From Acidobacteriota bacterium (GTDB lineage Bacteria; Acidobacteriota; Terriglobia; Terriglobales; Acidobacteriaceae), in contig JAJXXG010000782.1 in assembly GCA_021781255.1 (NCBI GenBank), positions 1 to 12,249 on the forward strand: 12,249 nt of DNA, in the 5' to 3' direction. Shown here one piece after another: positions 1 through 6,458 of the stretch. The notes under the pieces are model-generated. The model did no database searches, had not been told where the DNA came from, and saw only the letters and a program-made list of their open reading frames with translations. The translations under genes were made by a program, and so were the position numbers. Position 1 is the stretch's first letter. Every line of letters begins with the position of its first letter.

Positions 1-1
1 G

Positions 2-178
2 GTCATCCTTCTCGCCGCATCGAAAACGAATCCAGCTGTCGTCTTACGCGATGCCGCCACTGCTTACAAGGTGGACACTGACGCCATTGCAGCCAAGGTG
101 AAACAGGAGTTCGCCGCAAAGGAAAAGGCCAAAAAGACGGCGCGACCCGCGAGCAAGTCCGCTAAGAAGGCCGCATAA
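2..178 (+). CDS. C-terminal end of a ParB-like (partition/nuclease-domain) protein, 5' truncated
   Basis: An open frame runs in from the window edge and stops at TAA 176-178, giving 58 visible residues. It reads VILLAASKTNPAVVLRDAAT, then a YKVDTDAIAAKVKQEFAAKE segment, and finishes in a Lys/Ala-rich basic tail. The middle segment and basic tail resemble my recollection of C-termini of ParB/RepB-type proteins on acidobacterial replicons. The ParB nuclease-like and HTH domains, which would prove the call, lie outside the window, so the family is a guess while the coding frame is well supported: it stays open, ends just before a textbook terminator, and has sensible codon use. It is convergent with the restriction operon and may mark the edge of the defence island or a plasmid-type backbone gene. 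Confidence 0.5.
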   Translation, partial: VILLAASKTNPAVVLRDAATAYKVDTDAIAAKVKQEFAAKEKAKKTARPASKSAKKAA

Positions 179-202
179 ATCAACCACGCCACAGTACAAT
201 AC

Positions 203-232
203 AAGAGGGACGGCGATGCCGTCCCTCTTTTT
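203..232 (+). terminator. Intrinsic terminator of the ParB-like gene
   Basis: A perfect 12-bp stem (203-214 with 218-229, AAGAGGGACGGC and its complement) closes on a 3-nt GAT loop and runs into TTTTT at 228-232. It begins 25 bp after the TAA of the upstream partial gene. Stem, loop and T-run are all in the order expected for rightward termination. Confidence 0.9.
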
Positions 233-239
233 GTCGTCC

Positions 240-267
240 AAAAACGGCAGGGGAACACGTGCCGTTT
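240..267 (-). terminator. Probable intrinsic terminator of the leftward hsd operon
   Basis: Read on the minus strand, an 8-bp stem (AAACGGCA at 267-260 with TGCCGTTT at 249-242) encloses a 10-nt loop and is followed by further T residues, giving TTTTT across 244-240. It lies about 90 bp past the hsdR stop and next to the rightward terminator at 203-232, so the two convergent transcription units end back to back. The stem is shorter and the loop larger than in the neighbouring terminator. Confidence 0.6.
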
Positions 268-315
268 CCCCCTGCACCCTCTTCGCCATCTCCGGCCCCG
301 CACGCCGGCTGCGCG

Positions 316-342
316 CCAAGGAGTCAAGTTCCTCCTCCTTGG
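316..342. other. Small inverted repeat just past hsdR
   Basis: CCAAGGAG (316-323) and CTCCTTGG (335-342) can pair over an 11-nt loop. An alternative pairing, GTTCC 328-332 with GGAAC 341-345, competes with it. No T-run follows on either strand, so it may be an mRNA 3'-end stabiliser or simply chance. The rest of 179-358 shows no gene. Confidence 0.3.
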
Positions 343-358
343 AACCTGCCCCCTATTC

Positions 359-3300
359 TCAAGAGCCACTCGCCGCAGAAGAGGACGATGTGCCCGCATC
401 CCCGCTTGTCAGTTGGTAGACCATGTCCCCAACAAAGCGTCTGAAGGACTCGTTTTCAACGAACTGCTTGTACACCTGAGTATCGTCCGTCAAAAGGTGT
501 TGCATCACCTTCCCGAGCGCTTCATCGTGTGCCATCCGCGCTGTGTGCGGCGTATTTTCCTTGGCGTTTTGATAGGCAACATCGGCGGCAACCTTCGGCG
601 CGATGTCCTCCCGGATTCGCTTCGCAACTCGGTCCGAATCAGTGAACAATGTCCCAAACTGGTCGTTGAATGTCTTGAGAATATTGCTAAGGCGATCCAA
701 CTCCGGCTCACTCTTGTGACCACCGCCGTCCGTCGGAGCAGGTTCAATCTCTGCATCGCTATCAGCCAAGGCGATCTGCATTGCTGATTTCTTTTCGACT
801 CGATAGCTATCCATATCGATCGCTTCCAGGATGCCTTGGGACAGATCCTCTTCTTTCGGCGCGGGTAGCTTCGGCGTCAGAAGGTTCAAGAAGATCGACA
901 GCTTTTCCCATCCCGCATTCGTGTACGGAATCACCGAGGAGAGAAAGCTGTAGGTTCGGCAAAAGGCCTTAGCCTTTCCCTTAAAATCGACCTGGGCGTC
1001 TTCATCCAGTGTATCGACGTAAACCGCAACGCACGCGTCGAGGATCGGATCGAGCTTGTCCCGTTCCGCCCCGCTCAGAAAAAGCTCCACGACCTGCTGT
1101 ATCTGTGCGGACGAGTAAACCTGGGCACCATCGAGCGACGCTTTCAGATCGTGCAGCTTGTTTGGGTCTGTCTCCTCCGCAAGAAGTGTGGTGCGGTAGT
1201 AGTCCTGAAAGGCATAGGTGATCGCATCGCTGTTGTTCTGGAAATCCAGAACAAAGCAGTCGTACTTTTGCGGATGAGCGCGATTCAACCGCGAAAGCGT
1301 CTGAACCGCCTTGATGCCGGAAAGTGCTTTGTCCACATACATGGTGTGGAGCAGGGGCTCGTCGTAGCCCGTCTGAAACTTGTCGGCGCAGATCAGAAAA
1401 CGGTATGGATCGCTCTTGATCCTGTCGGCGATGTCTCCGCTTGGGAACCCATTCAGTGACGACTCGCTGACTTTCGCTCCCCCGTACTCGTGCTCGCCAG
1501 AGAAGGCTACGATGGCCTGGTAGGGGCTCTTCCGCTCAATCAGGTAGTCCTTGAAGGCGTGGAAGTATTGGATGGCCCGCTCGATGCCGCTGGTCACGAC
1601 CATCGCACGCGCCTGGCCGCCGATCTTTCCAGCCGCCATCACTTGCTCGTGGAAGTGATCCACCATAATCTCTGCCTTCAGACGGATCGCGTGGTCATGG
1701 CTTTCCACGTAGCGACGCAGCTTCTTCTTCGCTCTCTTTGTGTCGAACTCCGGGTCTTCGTCCGTCTTCTTGATGAGCTTGTAGTAGCTGTTGACTGGCG
1801 TGTAGGCCTTCAGCACATCGAGGATGAAGCGCTCTTCGATGGCTTGCTTCATCGTGTAGGAGTGGAAGGGGCAATGCTTCACCTTGCCCTCCGCATCCGC
1901 TGGCAGCGGGATACCGAACATCTCCAGCGTCTTCGGCTTCGGGGTTGCCGTAAACGCAAAATAGCTGGCGTTCTTCAACATCTTGCGCGCTGCCATGCGC
2001 TTCTCGAGCGCATCGTTCACCGCATCCTCAGGGTCGATTCCATCTTCCTTTGCCTTAGAGGTGAGCGCCTCGCTCATGGCAGCAGAGGTCTTGCCGCCCT
2101 GGCTTGAGTGCGCCTCGTCAATCACGATGGCGAACGTCTTGTCCGCTTCCGTGGCAATCTCGTCAAGGATGAACGGAAACTTCTGCACCGTGCTGACGAT
2201 GATCTTCTTGCCTTGCTCGATGAACTTCCGCAGGTCGCCGGAGTGTTCCGCATGGCCTACCGTTGCACCCACCTGCATGAACTGCTTAATCGTCTTCTGA
2301 ATCTGGTCATCCAAGATACGCCGATCCGTGACGACGATGACCGAATCGAAGACTTCTTTGTCCTTGCGCTTGAGCCCAATCAGTTGATGAGAAAGCCATG
2401 CAATGGAGTTTGACTTTCCGCTGCCGGCAGAATGTTGCAGCAGGTAGCGCTTGCCCGCTCCATTGGCTCGCACATCCGCCAACGCATTGCGAACCAGGTC
2501 GAGCTGGTGATAGCGTGGCCAAACCTGCCTGCGCCGCTTCCTTCCAGTCTTCGGGTCTTTCTCTTCGACAATCTGAGCGTAGTTTTCAAGAATGTTCGTC
2601 AACCCAGCCGGAGTCAGAACCTCTTTCCAGAGGTAGTCCGTCTTCAGGCCGTTGGGATTCGGCGGATTTCCCGCGCCATCGTTATAGCCCTTATTGAAGG
2701 GCAAAAACCACGAAGCCTTGCCTCTCAGCTCCGGGCACATGCGCACTTCGCTGTCGTCCACCGCAAAGTGGACAACGCAGCGACCAAATTCGAAGAGGCG
2801 TTCGCGCGGATCGCGGTCCCGACGGTACTGCTCGACAGCATCCTCTACGGTCTGTTTGGTGAGGCTGTTTTTCAATTCAAACGTGGCAATGGGAAGGCCG
2901 TTGATAAACAGGCAGAGGTCGAGCGCGCGCCGCGTCTCATCCATGCTGTAGGCCAACTGCCGCGTGATGGAGAAGCGGTTCTTCGCGTGCAAGGCCTCGG
3001 CCTTCGCGTTGCCAGGAGAGGGCGTCCCGTAGAACAGGTCAAAGTGCAGCGGCCCGTCGTCGATGCCCTTGCGCAACACATCGATCACGCCGCGCTTGCC
3101 CACTTCGCTGGAGATGCGCGTCAGGAACTTCACTCGCTGGAAGTCCTTCGGGGCATCGGTCATGCCCAACTTACGGAAGGCCTCTGGCTGGGTGGCACTG
3201 AAAAAAGCGAAGAGCTGCGGCACATCGATCGCCACCGCCCGGTCATAGTCCTTGGCGCTGCCGGCAAAGTAGCCGGTGCCAGACGCCTCTGGCCTCTCGG

Positions 3301-3394
3301 CCACGGCGCCAGGGGCGACTGCCAAACCGTGTGTGCCCGTCATGTGGCGCACGATGAGCGTTTCCAAGCCAGCTTCGGAAGTGTTCGTCGGCAT
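359..3394 (-). CDS. hsdR: Type I restriction enzyme, R (restriction/translocase) subunit
   Basis: This 1011-residue protein is the endonuclease and ATP-dependent DNA translocase of a Type I restriction complex (normally R2M2S). The N-terminal part carries a PD-(D/E)XK nuclease signature: D159 in the RALDLCLFINGLP stretch, then E173 and K175 in TFELKN. The SF2 helicase motor follows, with Walker A GSGKS at 324-328, DEAH box at 426-429, TATP (motif III) at 482-485, FQTGYDEP at 673-680 and QTLSRLNR (motif VI) at 698-705. A helical C-terminal region ends in an unusual Ser/Ala/Gly-rich tail. All key residues are present, so the enzyme looks active. The start is supported by GGGGAG five bases before the ATG (3400-3405). 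Unlike the rest of the operon it does not overlap its upstream neighbour: a 140-bp gap with repeated motifs precedes it, which suggests separate control of restriction. Confidence 0.96.
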   Translation of the reverse strand: MPTNTSEAGLETLIVRHMTGTHGLAVAPGAVAERPEASGTGYFAGSAKDYDRAVAIDVPQLFAFFSATQPEAFRKLGMTDAPKDFQRVKFLTRISSEVGKRGVIDVLRKGIDDGPLHFDLFYGTPSPGNAKAEALHAKNRFSITRQLAYSMDETRRALDLCLFINGLPIATFELKNSLTKQTVEDAVEQYRRDRDPRERLFEFGRCVVHFAVDDSEVRMCPELRGKASWFLPFNKGYNDGAGNPPNPNGLKTDYLWKEVLTPAGLTNILENYAQIVEEKDPKTGRKRRRQVWPRYHQLDLVRNALADVRANGAGKRYLLQHSAGSGKSNSIAWLSHQLIGLKRKDKEVFDSVIVVTDRRILDDQIQKTIKQFMQVGATVGHAEHSGDLRKFIEQGKKIIVSTVQKFPFILDEIATEADKTFAIVIDEAHSSQGGKTSAAMSEALTSKAKEDGIDPEDAVNDALEKRMAARKMLKNASYFAFTATPKPKTLEMFGIPLPADAEGKVKHCPFHSYTMKQAIEERFILDVLKAYTPVNSYYKLIKKTDEDPEFDTKRAKKKLRRYVESHDHAIRLKAEIMVDHFHEQVMAAGKIGGQARAMVVTSGIERAIQYFHAFKDYLIERKSPYQAIVAFSGEHEYGGAKVSESSLNGFPSGDIADRIKSDPYRFLICADKFQTGYDEPLLHTMYVDKALSGIKAVQTLSRLNRAHPQKYDCFVLDFQNNSDAITYAFQDYYRTTLLAEETDPNKLHDLKASLDGAQVYSSAQIQQVVELFLSGAERDKLDPILDACVAVYVDTLDEDAQVDFKGKAKAFCRTYSFLSSVIPYTNAGWEKLSIFLNLLTPKLPAPKEEDLSQGILEAIDMDSYRVEKKSAMQIALADSDAEIEPAPTDGGGHKSEPELDRLSNILKTFNDQFGTLFTDSDRVAKRIREDIAPKVAADVAYQNAKENTPHTARMAHDEALGKVMQHLLTDDTQVYKQFVENESFRRFVGDMVYQLTSGDAGTSSSSAASGS

Positions 3395-3399
3395 TCGTT

Positions 3400-3405
3400 C
3401 TCCCC
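3400..3405 (-). promoter_or_regulatory. hsdR ribosome binding site
   Basis: Minus-strand GGGGAG lies five bases before the hsdR ATG (3394). It directly abuts the proximal copy of the TACTTGA repeat, so a protein bound to that repeat, or an RNA structure formed by it, could affect hsdR initiation. The site supports 3394 as the start. Confidence 0.65.
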
Positions 3406-3427
3406 GTCAAGTACCAATCAAGTAACG
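3404..3427. repeat. Direct repeat copy 1: two TACTTGA units, 11-bp period
   Basis: On the plus strand, TCAAGTA occurs at 3407-3413 and again at 3418-3424, an 11-bp spacing of about one helical turn. The whole 24-bp block matches the block at 3491-3514 at 21 of 24 positions. It lies immediately upstream of the hsdR ribosome binding site. Same-face tandem units of this sort are typical of operators, but the protein that binds is unknown. Confidence 0.7.
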
Positions 3428-3490
3428 CGCGCCAAATATGGCCCCTGGAATCAACATCTTGCAAAATACAACGCCCCGGATCGGGCAAAT

Positions 3491-3514
3491 CCATCAAGTA
3501 CCCATCAAGTAAAG
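3491..3514. repeat. Direct repeat copy 2: two TACTTGA units, 11-bp period
   Basis: TCAAGTA occurs at 3494-3500 and TCAAGTA again at 3505-3511 on the plus strand. This is the second copy of the 3404-3427 block, shifted by exactly 87 bp and differing at three positions. It begins 21 bp after the stop of the AlbA_2/ATPase gene. Together the two copies bracket the presumed hsdR promoter region, an arrangement compatible with looping or cooperative repression. Confidence 0.7.
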
Positions 3515-3534
3515 CCACAACCCAGCCAAGACCC

Positions 3535-5025
3535 TCAACCGGCCGGATTCCGGTCGGGCATGGCCCAGTGAGGCAAATAGCGCATCAGTTTCGGGGCCGC
3601 GTCGTGGTCGTAAGGAACCAGTTCGCCGGACTCTACCGCCTCTCGAATCAGCCGCGACGCCGTCGCGCTGTTCTTTGCCTCAATCCCAAAACGCTCTCGA
3701 ATCGAAGAGTTTGTCGTTGGCTGCTGGCTCACATAGCGAAGGCAAGCATGCCAGTAGACGGCGCGAATTCGGTCGGCCTTGTCCATCTGGGTCAGGGAAC
3801 GAGGAGCAAAAAGCACTACGCGTGTGTGGTCCGCCGTCGCCTCCACCAGCGGCGCAGGCAATTGATAGAACTCCGTTTGAAAAACGACCTTGTCCCAACC
3901 GCTGCCGCGCTCCTCGCAGATTCCGATCCGCCGCATCAGCGAGGCCAGCGCTTCGTTGCGTGACCTTGGCGGCGAGTCCACAAAGCGTTCAATGGCCACC
4001 AGCGGCACGCCGGGATTACCGATCTCAATGCGGTCCGTAAAGATTTCAATCATAAGGCCAGCGCCAGACACAAAGAAGTCCTGATGAATCAGCGCATTCG
4101 CCACCAACTCGCGCACAGCGAGCTCCGGGTAAAGCGGAAGTTGCTTGCGGAGCGCCTGGCCGATGACTTCGTTTCTGGGAAGCAGACCGTTGATGTATCC
4201 GATCAGCCCTTCAAACCCGTTGGCGTAACCCTTGTTCCCGTCCTGCTCCTTGATCGTCTCCACGCGACTCGTTCCGCGATACTGGATCACGCGCATGGCT
4301 TTGCGTTTGAGGGAGGTAAAATCATCCAACCGCTTGGCAAACAGAATCGCCCCAAGATTGGTGACGCTCCAGCCGCCGGCCTCGCAGACGCGAATCAGAT
4401 TGTCTCCGGCAAGCCCATGAAGAATCGCCTTCTTATTCTCCGGTAAGGGGAGGTTCAGCAACTCGAAGTAGGCCGGGTAATCCAGCAGACGCAAAACTTC
4501 GTCGTCCCGCACATGATCGACGGCGATCCCGTCTTCAAAAAGGGCCTTGTCGAAGAGCCGCCACAGCGCCCGCTCCTTCTCAGAAAACTCTTTCAGCTTC
4601 TTCTTGTAGGAGCCAACGCGAATAAACTCCACTCCGCCGAACTGAACCGGCTGCCGATAGGCGCGCTCAATCTCCAGCAGGACGAACGTCTTCCCATCGA
4701 TCTGCGCATCCAGAAAGCGAAAGTGAATCTTGGGCGTGAGCAGCCGCAGCAGCCAGTTCTCCAGTTCTTCGTTGCCCACCTTGGCGGCGCGTGGTTTGAA
4801 GCTCGTTCCAACTCGTGCGTGACTTGTATCCTCGACACCCCATACCAGATAGCCAAAAGCCTTGCCCACCAGCGCGGCGGAGTTCGACAGGGCCGAAATA
4901 TATTCACCAATCTCCTGCGGATCGGAGTTATTAACCTTGAACTCGACCCACTCCGTCTCCTGCGGCAATTTGCAGAGCTCATGGATCAGACTCGCCAGGT
5001 ATTCCGCTGTGTAGTTCGTCGTCAT
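3535..5025 (-). CDS. AlbA_2 (Schlafen-like) domain / GHKL-type ATP-binding protein
   Basis: This 496-residue protein belongs to the COG2865-type family, usually labelled putative transcriptional regulator or ATP-binding protein. Residues about 20-145 form an AlbA_2/Schlafen domain (ETEWVEFK at 23-30, GYLVWGVED at 58-66). A RecG-like HATPase_c_4 segment follows: ELAVRELVANALIHQDF (301-317), IGNPG (335-339), RNEALASLM (356-364) and ERGSGWDKV (372-380). Residues about 417-475 look like a winged helix. ATG 5025 overlaps the hsdS TGA (ATGA), with GGAG eight bases upstream. Relatives are known as accessory genes in hsd loci, but their job is unsettled: DNA-binding regulator, or a nucleic-acid-targeting effector, since some eukaryotic Schlafens cleave tRNA. 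Its position between hsdS and hsdR matches that of prrC in the Prr system. Family call is firm; function is open. Confidence 0.88.
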   Translation of the reverse strand: MTTNYTAEYLASLIHELCKLPQETEWVEFKVNNSDPQEIGEYISALSNSAALVGKAFGYLVWGVEDTSHARVGTSFKPRAAKVGNEELENWLLRLLTPKIHFRFLDAQIDGKTFVLLEIERAYRQPVQFGGVEFIRVGSYKKKLKEFSEKERALWRLFDKALFEDGIAVDHVRDDEVLRLLDYPAYFELLNLPLPENKKAILHGLAGDNLIRVCEAGGWSVTNLGAILFAKRLDDFTSLKRKAMRVIQYRGTSRVETIKEQDGNKGYANGFEGLIGYINGLLPRNEVIGQALRKQLPLYPELAVRELVANALIHQDFFVSGAGLMIEIFTDRIEIGNPGVPLVAIERFVDSPPRSRNEALASLMRRIGICEERGSGWDKVVFQTEFYQLPAPLVEATADHTRVVLFAPRSLTQMDKADRIRAVYWHACLRYVSQQPTTNSSIRERFGIEAKNSATASRLIREAVESGELVPYDHDAAPKLMRYLPHWAMPDRNPAG

Positions 5026-6458
5026 CCTACTGGCTCCGTGATCTCATCTTCAATCATCTCGCTGTCGTCTTCTACAAGTTCTTCTGGCTCGATGGTCAGT
5101 TCTTCAACTGGCAACTTCGCTGCAACCTCGCGCACATCCAGCTTGCCGGTCACGACGTCAGCAACAAGACGGGTGCGGCACTCGCGGAGAAGGTCGATCT
5201 CGCGTTCAAGGCGGGAAATGGCGGCGAGTATAGGAGCGCAATCTGCGTCAATTCGGTGGACAATGTCCAGTTGTTCATTCGTTGGAGGAAGCAGAATGCG
5301 CCATGATTTAATATGGCGTTGAGAAATCTTAGGCATTGTCCCGCTTGAGCCTCTTGCATCTTGCTCAATTTGCGCGCGACCTACTCGTGATAGAAGTTGA
5401 TATACCAAAAACTCAGGAACAATTTCGCTGTCGCTGACTCGGAGACGATAGATCAGATCGCAAAGAATCGTCCTATTTCGTGAATTGCGAACAATGCAGA
5501 CATCTCCAACTCGGTCCCGCGTATTAGATCTCGTGAGAAGGATATCTCCATCGTGGATCTCAATGCCGGAGGGGATTGTGGCCTTTCGCGACACGGGCTT
5601 GATTGCGGATGGATTAAAGGTGCCGCGTCGCACAGAAGAAAGAGTCAAAACAGTCCATTGGTCGAATGCGATTTCGCCCTCAGCTCCGACTGGACTCCAG
5701 CCCTGTTCGATTCCCCTAAGTAAGCGACCAAAGAGAGGCATCTCCCAATAGTGGGGGATGTCGCCGAGCCAGGGGATGCCGGAGGGTTTGAGGGGGACGG
5801 AGGGATCGAGGCCGCGCGTGACGGCGCGATGAATGTTGGCCTGCTTCTGCTCATTGAGCAGCGCAATCACCTTCCGCTTCGCCCGGATCGCCCGCTCCAG
5901 CCGCCCGTTCGCCCAATCCAGAAACCGTACAATCGCATCCTGCTCATCGGATGGAGGAATTGGAAATGGTTCACATTTCAGAAGTTCCATTGGAATTCGC
6001 ATTCTATGAGCCAGAATTCCATTGCCAATGCGTACTAGACTTTCGTGAAAAGACTTCGTCGCAAAAACGGCGGCCAGGTATCGGGGATTGTCCGTTTCAT
6101 TCCTTTGGGTCAATACGTAATACACCGGGCTAAGGCAACCAGTGTATCGAGAACGTCCAACCGATCCGATGATGACGTTCATGCAGTTCACCACGATGTC
6201 ATCGGGCCGAACTATCTTGTAACGCCCTGTGTCCTCAGACCTCTTGTTGCCAATATTGCCTTTGTCCTCGTAACGAATGACACCGATCCCCTTCATGACT
6301 GAGAGAACCTGCTCTATCTGCCGCTTTTCGTTGGTCTCTTTACGCTCACATAAGACCGATCCAAGTCGTGGCAGATTCCAGTGACCTGGAATATTTCCCA
6401 GCCAAGGCGATCCTGACACTCTATATTCTGCATACGGCCTGAGGTCAGCAATCATCAC
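5022..6458 (-). CDS. hsdS: Type I restriction enzyme, S (specificity) subunit
   Basis: HsdS reads the bipartite DNA target for both modification and restriction. The 478-residue protein shows the classic two-half build. SGSPWLGNIPGHWNLPRLG (15-33) is echoed by SGIPWLGDIPHYWEMPLFG (226-244) at the start of each target recognition domain, and IPPSDEQDAIV (167-177) by LPPTNEQLDIV (390-400) at the start of each conserved helical spacer. Both recognition domains are full length. The end is an extra Glu/Asp-rich tail from about 451 onward that is not part of the core fold. The start is GTG 6458, seven bases after GGAGG; the next codon, ATG 6455, is also possible. Either overlaps the upstream TGA. 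The recognition-domain regions look more AT-rich than the conserved spacers, as expected for exchangeable specificity modules. The target sequence cannot be read from the protein. Confidence 0.95.
   Translation of the reverse strand: MMIADLRPYAEYRVSGSPWLGNIPGHWNLPRLGSVLCERKETNEKRQIEQVLSVMKGIGVIRYEDKGNIGNKRSEDTGRYKIVRPDDIVVNCMNVIIGSVGRSRYTGCLSPVYYVLTQRNETDNPRYLAAVFATKSFHESLVRIGNGILAHRMRIPMELLKCEPFPIPPSDEQDAIVRFLDWANGRLERAIRAKRKVIALLNEQKQANIHRAVTRGLDPSVPLKPSGIPWLGDIPHYWEMPLFGRLLRGIEQGWSPVGAEGEIAFDQWTVLTLSSVRRGTFNPSAIKPVSRKATIPSGIEIHDGDILLTRSNTRDRVGDVCIVRNSRNRTILCDLIYRLRVSDSEIVPEFLVYQLLSRVGRAQIEQDARGSSGTMPKISQRHIKSWRILLPPTNEQLDIVHRIDADCAPILAAISRLEREIDLLRECRTRLVADVVTGKLDVREVAAKLPVEELTIEPEELVEDDSEMIEDEITEPVG

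Noticed and set aside
3243..3518. Minus-strand frame reading through the TACTTGA repeats into hsdR, considered as a leader peptide
   Set aside because: It needs a GTG start without a ribosome binding site and overlaps the hsdR N-terminus in another frame. The repeated LLDGYL/LLDWYL peptides simply reflect the DNA repeat.
3395..3534. CRISPR array for the repeated TACTTGA blocks
   Set aside because: Only two 24-bp copies with an internal 11-bp period, no further units and no cas genes.
2432..3571. 379-codon open frame on the plus strand inside hsdR
   Set aside because: It lies antisense to hsdR with all its helicase and nuclease motifs; no recognisable domain, so an out-of-frame shadow.
4513..5322. 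269-codon plus-strand frame opposite the AlbA_2/ATPase and hsdS genes
   Set aside because: Crosses the junction of two real genes antisense, with a Ser/Arg-rich low-complexity end; not a gene.
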